Below, one piece after another: positions 12,433-20,850 of a DNA stretch of 21,096 nt. A program made the position numbers and the translations under genes. Below the pieces are notes generated by a model. That model was not told the origin of the DNA, did not search any database, and saw only the letters and a program-made list of their open reading frames with translations. This DNA is from CAG-791 sp002390025 (lineage in GTDB: Bacteria > Bacillota > Clostridia > Lachnospirales > Lachnospiraceae), in contig CAMNLR010000162.1 in the NCBI GenBank assembly GCA_946543465.1, positions 1 through 21,096 of the forward strand. Direction: 5' to 3'. Within the stretch, counting starts at the first letter, position 1; every line of letters begins with the position of its first letter.

Positions 12433-13272
12433 ATGCTCAGAGGAAATTTCCACACTCATACGGTTTTCTGCGACGGCGCGAACACGGCGCAGGAGATGGC
12501 TGAGAGGGCCATGGAACTCGGCTTTACGCATCTGGGATTTTCGGGGCACATGGATCCGGACATCCGGATGGAACTGAAAGAGTATATTGCTGAGATCTGC
12601 CGGCTGCAGGAGGCCTGCCGCGGGAGGATGGATGTTCTGCGCGGCGTGGAACTGGATGTGCTCTTTCAGCCGAGGGACGAGGAGGAAGCGAAGCTTCTGG
12701 GACAGATGGAATATCTGATCGGATCCGTCCATTTTGTGGAGGCTGAAGACGGGAATCTGTTTGCTGTGGATGACACCTTCGAGCGCCTTTCTGAGGGCTG
12801 CCGCAAGTATTTCGGGGGCGATTTTTACCGGCTGTCAAAAGCCTATTATGATCTTGAGGCCCAGGTTTATGACAGACTGCACTGCACCTTCATCGGACAT
12901 TTTGATCTGATCACGCGCTTCAACGATGACCGGCATTATCTGGACGAATCGGATCCCCGCTATTACGGGCCCGCGCTGGAGGCCATGGAGTATCTTGTCT
13001 CCAGGGATGTCCCTTTTGAGATCAACTGCGGCGCCTTTAACCGGGGCCGGAAGGCGGAGCTGTATCCCAACCGCTTCCTCCTGAAAAAACTGAAGGAGTT
13101 TGGCGGCGAGATCCTGATCAATTCGGATGCCCATCACAGAGATCTTCTGGACGGAGGCTTTGACCAGGCGGTGCGGACAGCTCTTGACTGCGGCTTTACG
13201 CACACAAATTTCCTGGAACACGGGGCGGACGGACAGATTGTTTTTCGCCAGGTCCCGCTTGATATCGTATAA
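12433..13272 (+). CDS. hisK: Histidinol-phosphatase, PHP family (HisK/HisJ type)
   Basis: This cytosolic metal enzyme of 279 residues probably converts histidinol phosphate to histidinol in histidine synthesis. All PHP metal ligands are visible: H7-T-H9 (NFHTHT), His39 (GFSGHMDP), Glu73 (GVELDV), His100 (GSVHF), His156 (GHFD), and Asp232 with His234 (NSDAHH). The length fits HisK-type enzymes (about 260-280). ATG 12433 is chosen over an in-frame GTG at 12397 because AAAGGGAGA (12415-12423) sits at a normal distance and the protein then begins right at the first metal motif. No other his gene is near. A related PHP phosphoesterase with another substrate remains possible. CotH kinase 1 follows in the same direction after a 225-bp repeat-filled gap. 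Confidence 0.85.
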   Translation: MLRGNFHTHTVFCDGANTAQEMAERAMELGFTHLGFSGHMDPDIRMELKEYIAEICRLQEACRGRMDVLRGVELDVLFQPRDEEEAKLLGQMEYLIGSVHFVEAEDGNLFAVDDTFERLSEGCRKYFGGDFYRLSKAYYDLEAQVYDRLHCTFIGHFDLITRFNDDRHYLDESDPRYYGPALEAMEYLVSRDVPFEINCGAFNRGRKAELYPNRFLLKKLKEFGGEILINSDAHHRDLLDGGFDQAVRTALDCGFTHTNFLEHGADGQIVFRQVPLDIV

Positions 13273-13299
13273 AATGTTTGAGAGCCCCCTCTCTCAGTC

Positions 13300-13447
13300 T
13301 TTATCCCGTGCTGAGTACGGGCGTCGTTTTTATTCCGTGCGGAGTGAAGGCGCCGGCAATGAAAGCGGCGATTTTTCGCGAAGGCGCCGTCGTTTTCCAG
13401 TGCTGGGCGCGGGCGCCGCTCTTATCCCATGCGGAGCGCGGGCGAAA
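13300..13447 (+). repeat. 29-bp tandem array upstream of CotH kinase 1
   Basis: Five diverged units of 27-34 bp (13300, 13327, 13356, 13390, 13419) have the pattern TTATCCCGTGCGGAG followed by CGGGCGCCG. The array is very GC-rich and fills the gap between the PHP gene and CotH kinase 1. The CGGGCGCCG ends are partly self-complementary, so read-through RNA would be structured here. Confidence 0.75.
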
Positions 13448-13497
13448 GATTTGCGGACGGGGCAATAAAAATAAATGGTAGTGAAGGAAACTGAGAT

Positions 13498-15507
13498 ATG
13501 CGCAGGAATTATGCGAAAAGAAAAGGGTATTCTGCCCTGCCGGTGGTCCTGTGGATGACACTGGCTTTGATCGTCTGTGCAGGGCTGATTTCTCTGCTGC
13601 AGGGCGATCAGGATTTGGATGAGCCCGAGCACCGGCAGCTGGAGTCTGAAGAGGCTGTACTGAACAGGCCGGACGGTTTATCGGGACTTCTGTTTTCCGA
13701 CAAAAAAATCCTGATGACGGAGGACGGCTGGTTCGGACTGGTCAAGGATGACGAGTCCGGCATCTGGTATGCCTATGTACCCGCCGAGATGAAGGGACAG
13801 CTGTACGCGTTTTTTGACAGCGACCGCAGCCTTGACATTGAGGGAGAGGGTCTTTCGGAGAGTTTTGAATCCGGAGATGCGCTCCCGGCCTTTGCTGAGG
13901 ATGAACAGTATACATTTTCCCTGCCCGCTTTCGAGGACAAGGAGGCGGAGAGCGGGACGGTCGTCTTTTTATACACGGAAAATGTGCCCTCCATGTATAT
14001 TGACACGGAGAGCGGCTCCATGGAGGCGGTCGACTCAGACAAAAAGCACCAGACAGAGGAGGAGGCGGCCTATCGTATTTATCAGACAGACGGGACGCCG
14101 GACTCCAGCGGTATGTGCGCGATCAAGGGGCGGGGCAACAGCACCTGGTCCCAGGCCAAGAAGCCCTATAACCTGAAGCTGCGCAGCGACAATTCCCTGC
14201 TGGGCATGGACAAATGCTCCAAACTGTCGCTGATTTCCAACTACTGGGACTCCTCGCAGATGCGCCAGTACTACGGCTTTGAGATGGCAGAGCGACTGGG
14301 GCTGGCCTACACGCCCCAGACCCGCATGGTAAATGTCTATCTCAACGGCCGCTACCACAGTCTGTGTCTTCTCACGCAGCGGATCAATGTGGACGGCGGA
14401 ACGGTAAAGATCACGGATCTGGATGAAAAAAACGACAGGGCCAACAGGGGCAGCGCAGATCCGGACCCGGTTGTCATGGACACCGACGAGGACGGGAACG
14501 AGGCAGTTGCCTATGCCTTCGGGAAAGAGCCGGCCGATCTCACGGGCGGATATGTCATCGAGTTTGACAGCCGCTATGACAAGGAGGACTGCTGGTTCGA
14601 AACCGAGACAAGGCACATGGTTTTCAAATCCCCGCAGATGCCTTCCGTGGGAGAATATGAGTACATGTCCGGCTATGTGCGCGAGGCGGAGAAAGCACTC
14701 TTTGCAGGCGCCGTGGTCGATGAAAACGGCGAGGCGGCAGAGGACGTATTTGACGAGACGGACGGCGTCAATCCCGACACCGGGAAATCCGTCTGGGACT
14801 ATTTTGACATGGATTCCTGGGCCCGCATGTACCTGGTACAGGACTTTACGGTCCAGTCGGATGACGAGTACTACAGCTTCTTTTTCTATAAAGAGGCGGG
14901 GAACCCGCTCCTCTACTGCGGCCCCATCTGGGATTTTGACCTGTGTCTGGGAAATATGAACTGCGGAGAGTACTACAGGACATCCGCCCAGACCCTCTGG
15001 CTGCGGGACGGACGCAAGCGCTGGCTGCACAGGATGGACCAGTTCCCGGAGTTCCGTGAACGGGTCGCGGAGATCTTCCTCGAGGAATTTGCCCCCATCA
15101 TAGAGGACATCCTGGAAAATGAGTACGACAAAAACGTTGACTTGCTGGAAAAAGACACCAACCTCAACTACCTTCGCTGGGGCAAAAACCTGGATTACCG
15201 GGAGCGCACGGACATGGTCAGGACTCTGCTCGAGAACCGCCTGGAATTCATGCGCGCCTACTATACCGACCCCGACAGCTACTGCCGCCTGCTTTTCCAT
15301 TTTGCCTGGGGAGATTTTTCCTATTATGTAAAAAAAGGCGAGTCCATGGGCTTTCTGCCGACCGCCGATTACGGGGAAAAACAGACGACTGCCCAGCGTG
15401 AGAGCACGGGCCTGATCATCGGCTGGCAGGACACCGAAACAGGTGAACTGCTCCAGGAATACACCGCGATCACGGAAAACCGGGACTTCAACCCTGTCTA
15501 TGAATAA
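13498..15507 (+). CDS. Membrane-anchored CotH-type protein kinase 1
   Basis: The protein has 669 residues. CotH-family enzymes are atypical kinases that phosphorylate secreted proteins (spore-coat proteins in Bacillus); family knowledge, not shown here. An N-terminal membrane segment at 14-34 with basic residues before it suggests anchoring with the kinase outside. Kinase landmarks: PSMYIDTESGS (164-174), KGRGNSTW (210-217, nucleotide-binding region), KKPYN (221-225), LNGRYHSLCLLTQRI, and GPIWDFD (475-481) with the acidic metal/catalytic pair. The C-terminus ends in a GWQDTETGEL and RDFNPVY segment like a small beta repeat found at the end of cell-wall proteins. AAGGA at 13484-13488 sets the start. 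It is a clear paralog of the gene at 18553, with galactokinase between. The substrate is unknown; no coat-protein gene is nearby. Confidence 0.9.
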   Translation: MRRNYAKRKGYSALPVVLWMTLALIVCAGLISLLQGDQDLDEPEHRQLESEEAVLNRPDGLSGLLFSDKKILMTEDGWFGLVKDDESGIWYAYVPAEMKGQLYAFFDSDRSLDIEGEGLSESFESGDALPAFAEDEQYTFSLPAFEDKEAESGTVVFLYTENVPSMYIDTESGSMEAVDSDKKHQTEEEAAYRIYQTDGTPDSSGMCAIKGRGNSTWSQAKKPYNLKLRSDNSLLGMDKCSKLSLISNYWDSSQMRQYYGFEMAERLGLAYTPQTRMVNVYLNGRYHSLCLLTQRINVDGGTVKITDLDEKNDRANRGSADPDPVVMDTDEDGNEAVAYAFGKEPADLTGGYVIEFDSRYDKEDCWFETETRHMVFKSPQMPSVGEYEYMSGYVREAEKALFAGAVVDENGEAAEDVFDETDGVNPDTGKSVWDYFDMDSWARMYLVQDFTVQSDDEYYSFFFYKEAGNPLLYCGPIWDFDLCLGNMNCGEYYRTSAQTLWLRDGRKRWLHRMDQFPEFRERVAEIFLEEFAPIIEDILENEYDKNVDLLEKDTNLNYLRWGKNLDYRERTDMVRTLLENRLEFMRAYYTDPDSYCRLLFHFAWGDFSYYVKKGESMGFLPTADYGEKQTTAQRESTGLIIGWQDTETGELLQEYTAITENRDFNPVYE

Positions 15508-15508
15508 G

Positions 15509-15680
15509 CCCTTTGTGTCGAGGAACTCCTCGCGTCGGGAACCCCTCGGATCGAGAAACCCTGGTGCCGGGAAGTCTTGTGTCGGGAACTTCTGTGTCGA
15601 GAGACCCTGGTGTCAAGAAACCCTGGTGCCGGGAACCCCTTGTTTCGAGGAACCCATGTATCGTCAAAACCTGTGACACA
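15509..15680 (+). repeat. 16-bp tandem array downstream of CotH kinase 1
   Basis: About ten diverged units of 14-18 bp follow GTGTCGAGAAACCCTG. They begin right after the stop of CotH kinase 1. Several frames stay open because the unit has no stop codons, but there is no ribosome binding site and no shared protein repeat. The remaining gap (15720-15923) has GCAGGTTTTT three times (15717-15751) and the galactokinase promoter region. Confidence 0.82.
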
Positions 15681-15687
15681 AAGGCCT

Positions 15688-15717
15688 GCCGATGCCGGAT
15701 CGGTCAAAAGTTTTTTT
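15688..15717 (+). terminator. Probable terminator of CotH kinase 1
   Basis: CCGAT (15689-15693) pairs with ATCGG (15699-15703) around GCCGG, and a run of seven T follows at 15711-15717 after CAAAAG. The stem is short and the T-run is eight bases away, so it is only a moderate candidate. Confidence 0.45.
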
Positions 15718-15865
15718 GCGGGTTTTTGCAGGTTTTTTGCAGGTTTTTCGGTGTCCGGCGGAAATCAGAACATTCTGATTCGTGTTTTTTGAGAAAGTGA
15801 AGAAAACAGCTTCTAAAGTGCATAAAGAAAAGTCATTATTCTATATTCATCACAGCGGGAGAGAA

Positions 15866-15871
15866 TATAAT
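15866..15871 (+). promoter_or_regulatory. Possible -10 box of the galactokinase promoter
   Basis: A perfect TATAAT lies 52 bases before the galactokinase start, in an A/T-rich stretch. No good -35 is present at 16-18 bases, which suggests a regulated promoter that needs an activator, or that I have the wrong box. Confidence 0.4.
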
Positions 15872-15923
15872 ATATTTTTAAGCGGATAATTGAATCTGGG
15901 TACCGGAAAGGGGGATACAGAGA

Positions 15924-17213
15924 ATGCATGACAAAAAGACACTGGCACAGGAGCTTCGTGCAGGCGAACTGAACACCAGGATTGAAGAGGTTTACGGCTG
16001 CACAGGGCAGCAGACGCAGGGCTATGCAGAGCGTCTGGCAAAGGTGACTGAGGGATTTGACAGTACTTTCCCTGAAAATGGAACGGACAAGCTCGGCCTG
16101 TACAGTGCACCCGGGCGCACAGAGATCGGCGGCAACCACACCGACCACCAGTGCGGCTGTGTTCTGGCGGCAAGTGTAAATCTGGATGCGGTGGCAGCTG
16201 CGGCGCCCAACGGCAGGAATGTGATCCGGTTCTTTTCTGAAGGATACGGCATGATCGAGGTCGATCTGACCAGCACAGATCCCGTGGAATCCGAAAAGGA
16301 ATCTACGGCTTCCCTGATCCGCGGCATGGCAGCGCAGGCGAAAGCCCGCGGCTTTGAGGTCAGCGGCTTTGATGCCTACTGCACCAGCAGCGTGCTGGGC
16401 GGCTCCGGTCTTTCCTCCTCTGCCGCTTTCGAGACCCTGACAGGCGTCATTCTCAACGATTTTTATTGTGACAATACCTTTGACGCGGTGGAGATCGCCA
16501 AGATGGGCCAGAAGACCGAGAACAACTGGTTCGGCAAGCCCAGCGGCCTGATGGATCAGTCCGCCTCCTCTGTCGGAGGTGTTGTGGCCATCGATTTTGC
16601 CGATGTCGAGAAGCCCATCGTTGAGAAGATCGATCTCAATCTTGCTAAGGAAGGTTATGCCCTCTGTATCGTCGATTCCCGCTCCAGCCATGCGGACCTG
16701 ACCGATGCCTATGCCTCCATTCCCATGGAGATGAAGAGCGTTGCGGCACTGTTCGGCCAGGAATACCTGCGCGGCATCACCGTGCAGCAGCTCATGGACA
16801 AGACAGCACAGATCCGCGAGACCTGCGGCGACCGCGCCTTTATGCGCGCCATGCACTTTGTCCTGGATAATGAGCGCGCGCAGCAGGAGGCCCAGGCACT
16901 CCGCGCAGGTGATTTCACCAGGTTCCTGCAGCTTGTGAACGAATCCGGCCACTCCTCCTACGAATACCTCCAGAATACAGCTGTGGAAGGCAGCGTCCGC
17001 AATCAGGCGGTCAATGTCGCCCTTGCCCTCTGTGACGTGCTCCTTGGCGGCCGCGGCGCCCACCGCGTCCACGGCGGCGGCTTTGCCGGCACAGTACAGG
17101 CCTTTGTCCCCATGGATCTGCTTGAGACCTTCCGGGCAGGCATCGATGCTGCCATCGGCGAGGGCAGCTGCCACGTGCTCTCCATCCGTCCCGTCGGCGG
17201 AGCCGTGCTGTAA
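15924..17213 (+). CDS. galK: Galactokinase (GHMP kinase family)
   Basis: This cytosolic kinase of 429 residues phosphorylates galactose with ATP in the Leloir pathway. The three GHMP motifs are present: the galactokinase signature APGRTEIGGNHTDH at 62-75, the ATP loop LGGSGLSSSAA at 157-167, and GGGFAGTV at 383-390. The catalytic base is Asp210 in GLMDQ. The signature differs from the common GRVNLIGEHTDY form: Asn-His replaces Glu-His, a form I associate with clostridial homologues. AAGGGGG (15908-15914) supports ATG 15924. No galT or galE is adjacent, so it is not in a gal operon here. The final codons and stop are duplicated downstream (17250-17285). A related sugar kinase role is possible but less likely. 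Confidence 0.88.
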   Translation: MHDKKTLAQELRAGELNTRIEEVYGCTGQQTQGYAERLAKVTEGFDSTFPENGTDKLGLYSAPGRTEIGGNHTDHQCGCVLAASVNLDAVAAAAPNGRNVIRFFSEGYGMIEVDLTSTDPVESEKESTASLIRGMAAQAKARGFEVSGFDAYCTSSVLGGSGLSSSAAFETLTGVILNDFYCDNTFDAVEIAKMGQKTENNWFGKPSGLMDQSASSVGGVVAIDFADVEKPIVEKIDLNLAKEGYALCIVDSRSSHADLTDAYASIPMEMKSVAALFGQEYLRGITVQQLMDKTAQIRETCGDRAFMRAMHFVLDNERAQQEAQALRAGDFTRFLQLVNESGHSSYEYLQNTAVEGSVRNQAVNVALALCDVLLGGRGAHRVHGGGFAGTVQAFVPMDLLETFRAGIDAAIGEGSCHVLSIRPVGGAVL

Positions 17214-17311
17214 AGACTAAAGACTAAGGACCAGGGGCTGCATGCTTTTCATCCGTTCCCGTCGGCGGAGCCGTGCTGTAAAGACAAAAGCCTAAGGACC
17301 GGGGGCTGCAT
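17183..17311 (+). repeat. 67-bp tandem duplication of the galK 3' end
   Basis: The last ten codons and the stop of galactokinase (from 17183) are copied at 17250, followed in both copies by AAAGAC, CTAAGGACC and GGGGCTGCAT. The period is 67 bp. The second copy has one inserted T, so it is not in a coding frame. A smaller repeat, GGATGCGCCTGGCTGCA (17319-17335), recurs at 17358-17374 just after. Confidence 0.9.
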
Positions 17312-17410
17312 AGGTAAAGGATGCGCCTGGCTGCAAGATGGGTGCTAGATTGACGCAGGATGCGCCTGGCTGCAGCATGCGCGGGCGAGTCCGGAGACTT
17401 CTCAATACCG

Positions 17411-17455
17411 CTGAAATACTGAAAACTGAAATACTGAAAACGTAAATACTGAAAT
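17411..17455 (+). repeat. 15-bp tandem repeat
   Basis: CTGAAATACTGAAAA occurs twice in tandem (17411, 17426), then as CGTAAATACTGAAAT (17441). ATATCGTA follows twice near 17462-17477. The stretch is A-rich and non-coding, directly before the hairpin at 17477. Confidence 0.85.
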
Positions 17456-17476
17456 ACCGTTATATCGTAATATCGT

Positions 17477-17531
17477 AAGGGGTTGTTGATCACTGACCGA
17501 ACTGAGAAGTTCAGCCGATCAACAGCCCCTT
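17477..17531 (+). terminator. Long hairpin, likely galK terminator
   Basis: AAGGGGTTGTTGATC (17477-17491) pairs with GATCAACAGCCCCTT (17517-17531), 15 pairs with one G-U. The loop holds a second hairpin, AACT-GAGA-AGTT, flanked by CTGA/TCAG. A T-run (CTTTTTTT) follows 10 bases later, near 17541-17547. The extent and symmetry suggest either a terminator or a protein-binding cruciform. Confidence 0.65.
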
Positions 17532-17587
17532 ATTACATGCCTTTTTTTGAGGGGGTGTGCCGGCAATCGCTGCCATCCCAATCTATA

Positions 17588-18130
17588 AAGCGCTATTTCA
17601 GGTCCGGAAGCCAGGGGTCACCTATGCCATGAAAAAGCAAAGCGACATATCGAGTCCGGAAGCCCGAGATTGCCCCTGCCTCACTAACCAGTCAGCGACC
17701 GGGAGGAGATTTCCAGAAAAAATCACCACTGCCTCAAAAATAATAAAGGCAATTAAGCGATATTTCCGCCTGGGAGCTCCTGGGTCACCCATGCCTCAGA
17801 AAATAATAAAGATAATAAAGCGATATTTCCGCCCAGGAACTCCTGGGTCACCCTCGCCTCAAAAAAAGTGAAGCGATATTTCGGCCTTGGAAGCCTGAGG
17901 TCACCTATGCTGCAAAAAAGTGAAGCGATATTTCTAATCTGGAGGCCCAAGGTCACCTATGCCATGAAAAAGCAAAGCGACATATCGAGTCCGGAAGCCC
18001 TGGGTCACCCATGCCATCCAACCATTCAGCGACCGGGCGAAGATTTTTAGAAAAGATCACCACAGCCACAAAAACAATAAAGCGATATATCGAGATCGAG
18101 AGATCGGGAGTCCGGAATCCCCCCCACCCA
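17588..18130 (+). repeat. 52-bp tandem array B (repeat family 2)
   Basis: AAGCG unit starts lie at 17588, 17640, 17755, 17818, 17871, 17923, 17975 and 18080. Spacing is 52, 115, 63, 53, 52, 52 and 105. The two long gaps contain the same extra block (CAGCGACCGGG, AGATTT, AGAAAA, ATCACCAC), so a segment of about 120 bp is duplicated (17616-17735 and 17954-18072). Bases 17616-17664 and 17954-18001 are nearly identical. The shared elements are AAGCGAyATwTC and GGTCACCyATGCC, as in array A (1861-2115). No gene is supported anywhere in 17548-18240. Confidence 0.9.
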
Positions 18131-18256
18131 TTCCGCCACCGCGGCCATGCGCACGAAAAGTGCGATAAGACAGCGGTAAGACAGCACAAAAAGACTGTAG
18201 TAAGACTACGAAAAGACTGCAGTAAGTCTGCACCATAGGACTGTTTTCATAGAGAC

Positions 18257-18286
18257 TTGAGACAAAAGGCATCTTTCATGTATAAT
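18257..18286 (+). promoter_or_regulatory. Promoter upstream of CotH kinase 2
   Basis: TTGAGA (18257-18262), an 18-base spacer and TATAAT (18281-18286). It would give a 5' leader of about 260 nt before the GTG start at 18553. Confidence 0.6.
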
Positions 18287-18464
18287 GATTTCTATCAATT
18301 CAGTTTCATTGCCTTCTCCTGGCTGCCTTAAACGCGGGAAATGTCCGCACAGGCGCCGGCCGGGATCAGGCCCTTGGAGCATCCCCGGGGAGCCATATCG
18401 ACATGGGTCACGTTGTGAAAGTAGTGATGAAAGCAGTGACCTCCTCCCCATAGAGGGCATTTAT

Positions 18465-18514
18465 CTGAGAGGACGGAAAGGCCGCTGCCTGTACCGGAGG
18501 TGGCAGGCACTCAG
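18465..18514 (+). other. Structured element in the CotH kinase 2 leader
   Basis: CTGAG (18465-18469) pairs with CTCAG (18510-18514), enclosing a hairpin TGCCTG (18486-18491)/CAGGCA (18504-18509). It lies 39 bases before the start codon. I could not match it to a known riboswitch class. Confidence 0.35.
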
Positions 18515-18552
18515 GAAGTTGAAGCGAGTCTTTAAAATGTGAGGAAATCCAG

Positions 18553-20811
18553 GTGGGTGTTCGCAGAAAAAAGAGATTAAAAAAGAGAATTTGGAGAATG
18601 GTTGTGGTTCCGGCCCTGATCGCCCTGGTCTTATTTATCATAGGGGGAATCGGAAAGGGGAAGAAAGAAACGCCGGTAACACAGAGGGCTTTAGAGAAAC
18701 AGATCGAGTCTGCAGACCGTGCGGAGGCAGCGGGGAATCAGAAAGGAGCGGAAAAAGCAGCAGGGAGCATACCGGCAGCTGACATGGTGCCCCTTGCGGG
18801 GATCCCCTCAGCAGAACCCATGCAGAAGATCGCCTTTACCGTTGCGGATAGCGATAGAGACCGATTATCTGCACAGCGGTCCGTTCCGGTGCAGATCGAT
18901 TCCTCCATCCTGGGGGGAGAGCAGTGGGTCAACTGCTGGGCAGTCTTTCTTCCCGCGGAGATGGCGGACCATCCGGCAGTCTTTTTGTCCGGCTATCAGT
19001 CTGTGACGATGAGACGGCTGGAAAAAGGGCAGTATCTGGACGGGGCCCGGCTGGGGCCGGGGGCGGAAGGTACTGACGCGTCCAAAGGAACGTTCGAAGA
19101 CAGATCTGAAGGCGGAGAAGGAGAGGAATCCGGCTCTGCGGGGACAGAAGCGACAGAAGCCCATACCTATTCGTCGGGAGACGAGGTTGCCGGACTTGAG
19201 AACGGCACCGCTTTTGAAGTGGAACTGGAGGGAGAGAAAGGGGAAGTCTACTCAGATATTCTGTATGTTTTTTCCTGTTCCGGCACGGCGTCCATGTATC
19301 TGGACACCGAGAGCGGGAGCATGGCGGCTGTGGATGCAGACCCGGCCAAGCAGGTCAGTGAGAAGGGCCAGTTCGTGGTCTACACCCCGGACGGCTCTGC
19401 AGACAGTGCGGGGGAGTGCGCGGTCTCAGGACGGGGAAACAGCTCCTGGAACATGAGCAAGAGGCCTTACAATGTAAACCTTGTGGAGAAGCAGGAAGTC
19501 CTGGGCATGTCCGCCTGCAAAAAACTCTGCCTGCTTGCCAATACCTTTGATACGACCAACCTGCTGGACAGGATCTCCTCTCAGATGGCGCTAGATCTGG
19601 GCATGCGCGATACCCCGGAGGGGGAATTTGTCAATCTCTACCTGAACGGACAGTACAACGGCCTGTATTATCTCTCGCAGCGCCCCAGGGCGGGCGGCAG
19701 TGTCCATATCGACAAGATGGACGAGCGCATCCAACAGGCAAACGGCCTTGACAGCTACAGTCATCTGCCCGAGAAAATAGCCCTCCATAAGGAAGGCGAC
19801 CGTCTGAAAAAATGGGCCTATGACTGGCCCAATGAGCCCCTGGACAACACCGGCGGCTACCTGCTGCAGCAGTATTCGCGGTATAAAGGAGATGGATGCT
19901 GGTTTTCGACGGTGCACCGGCGCTACCGCATCATGTCGCCCTCTTATCCCACTGTGGATGAGGTCAGTTATATTTCGGATTACATGCTCTCGGCGGAGCG
20001 CGCTATTTACAGCGAAGACGGAAAAAACCCGGATTCCGGAAAACATTACTCGGAATTCCTGGATCTTGCGTCCTGGGAGGACATGTTCCTGCTGGAGGAA
20101 TTTTTTGCAGAATGGGATGCGGAGCGCTGGAGCTTTTATGTCATCAAAGACCGGCGGAATCCCCTGCTCTACTGCGGCCCCATGTGGGATTTTGACCATT
20201 CCGCCGGCGCCATGATCTACGGGACCTATCCCGAGACAGCGGTCTCCACGCTGTTGATCCGGGACAGCCGTCACGGCTGGCTGAACACGCTCCTCATGCG
20301 CGACGAATTCGCCCGGGATCTGCACGAGCGCTGGAGAGAGCGCTTCTCCCCCGAAGCGCATAGCTTCCTGGACGAGCGGATGGAGACTGAGATCAGTGCC
20401 ATCGAATCGGCAGCCTATATGAACAATATCTGCCGCTGCAATGACACGGATTTCCGGATGGATGCGGACGTACTTACAACATGGCTGCAGCGCCGCCTGG
20501 CTTTCCTGGATTCCTACGCCGGAGACAGTGAGGAGAATGAAGGAGCAGACCGCTACTGCCGCGTGCTCTTTCAGTTCTCCTGGGGAGACATTTCCCACTA
20601 TGTTCCCCGCGCCGACGAGATCGGCTACCTCCCTCTTCCCGAATACGGGGAGACACAGATTCCCAGCCAGGTTGAAAAAAATGAGATCATCGGCTGGCAG
20701 GATGAGAACGGAAACGCTGTCACCGCAGAGACGGTCATTGACCGTGACCGCGTATTTACACCGATCTATAAAAATGCGAATTTGACTGTGGAGCAGGAAC
20801 CGGCAGACTGA
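18553..20811 (+). CDS. Membrane-anchored CotH-type protein kinase 2
   Basis: The protein has 752 residues from a GTG start, supported by GAGGAAA at 18541-18547. Its N-terminus (RRKKRLKKR, then a hydrophobic segment at 16-33) predicts an anchored protein with the bulk outside the cell. Kinase landmarks match CotH kinase 1: SMYLDTESGSMAAVD (247-261), SGRGNSSW (292-299), KRPYN (303-307), LNGQYNGLYYLSQRP and GPMWDFD (542-548). The C-terminal GWQDENGN and DRVFTPIY segment also matches. A Gly/Glu/Ser-rich low-complexity insert (about 164-206) is specific to this copy. The two proteins are paralogs with the same architecture, not recent duplicates, given many substitutions. The role as an extracytoplasmic protein kinase is inferred from family; the substrate is unknown. 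A strong terminator follows at 20851-20928. Confidence 0.9.
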   Translation: MGVRRKKRLKKRIWRMVVVPALIALVLFIIGGIGKGKKETPVTQRALEKQIESADRAEAAGNQKGAEKAAGSIPAADMVPLAGIPSAEPMQKIAFTVADSDRDRLSAQRSVPVQIDSSILGGEQWVNCWAVFLPAEMADHPAVFLSGYQSVTMRRLEKGQYLDGARLGPGAEGTDASKGTFEDRSEGGEGEESGSAGTEATEAHTYSSGDEVAGLENGTAFEVELEGEKGEVYSDILYVFSCSGTASMYLDTESGSMAAVDADPAKQVSEKGQFVVYTPDGSADSAGECAVSGRGNSSWNMSKRPYNVNLVEKQEVLGMSACKKLCLLANTFDTTNLLDRISSQMALDLGMRDTPEGEFVNLYLNGQYNGLYYLSQRPRAGGSVHIDKMDERIQQANGLDSYSHLPEKIALHKEGDRLKKWAYDWPNEPLDNTGGYLLQQYSRYKGDGCWFSTVHRRYRIMSPSYPTVDEVSYISDYMLSAERAIYSEDGKNPDSGKHYSEFLDLASWEDMFLLEEFFAEWDAERWSFYVIKDRRNPLLYCGPMWDFDHSAGAMIYGTYPETAVSTLLIRDSRHGWLNTLLMRDEFARDLHERWRERFSPEAHSFLDERMETEISAIESAAYMNNICRCNDTDFRMDADVLTTWLQRRLAFLDSYAGDSEENEGADRYCRVLFQFSWGDISHYVPRADEIGYLPLPEYGETQIPSQVEKNEIIGWQDENGNAVTAETVIDRDRVFTPIYKNANLTVEQEPAD

Positions 20812-20850
20812 AGATCCTATCGATACAAGATCGTTTCATTCAGACAATAG

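Noticed and set aside
15513..15800. Overlapping ORFs of 60-95 residues after CotH kinase 1
   Set aside because: They arise because the 16-bp repeat lacks stop codons in several frames; no start signals and no shared protein motif.
17557..17871. ORF of 104 residues with a KAIKRYFR-type repeat
   Set aside because: It is a chance frame through the 52-bp array; the period is not a multiple of three and there is no ribosome binding site.
17588..18130. CRISPR array
   Set aside because: Units are adjacent and diverged along their whole length, without identical repeats separated by unique spacers; no cas genes are present.
18465..18514. Riboswitch before CotH kinase 2
   Set aside because: Short nested stems without any conserved riboswitch core that I recognise; kept only as a low-confidence structured element.
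18285..18542. ORF of 85 residues just before CotH kinase 2
   Set aside because: Its ATG overlaps the region next to the -10 box of the promoter at 18281-18286, it has no ribosome binding site, and its Arg/Cys-rich product matches nothing I know.
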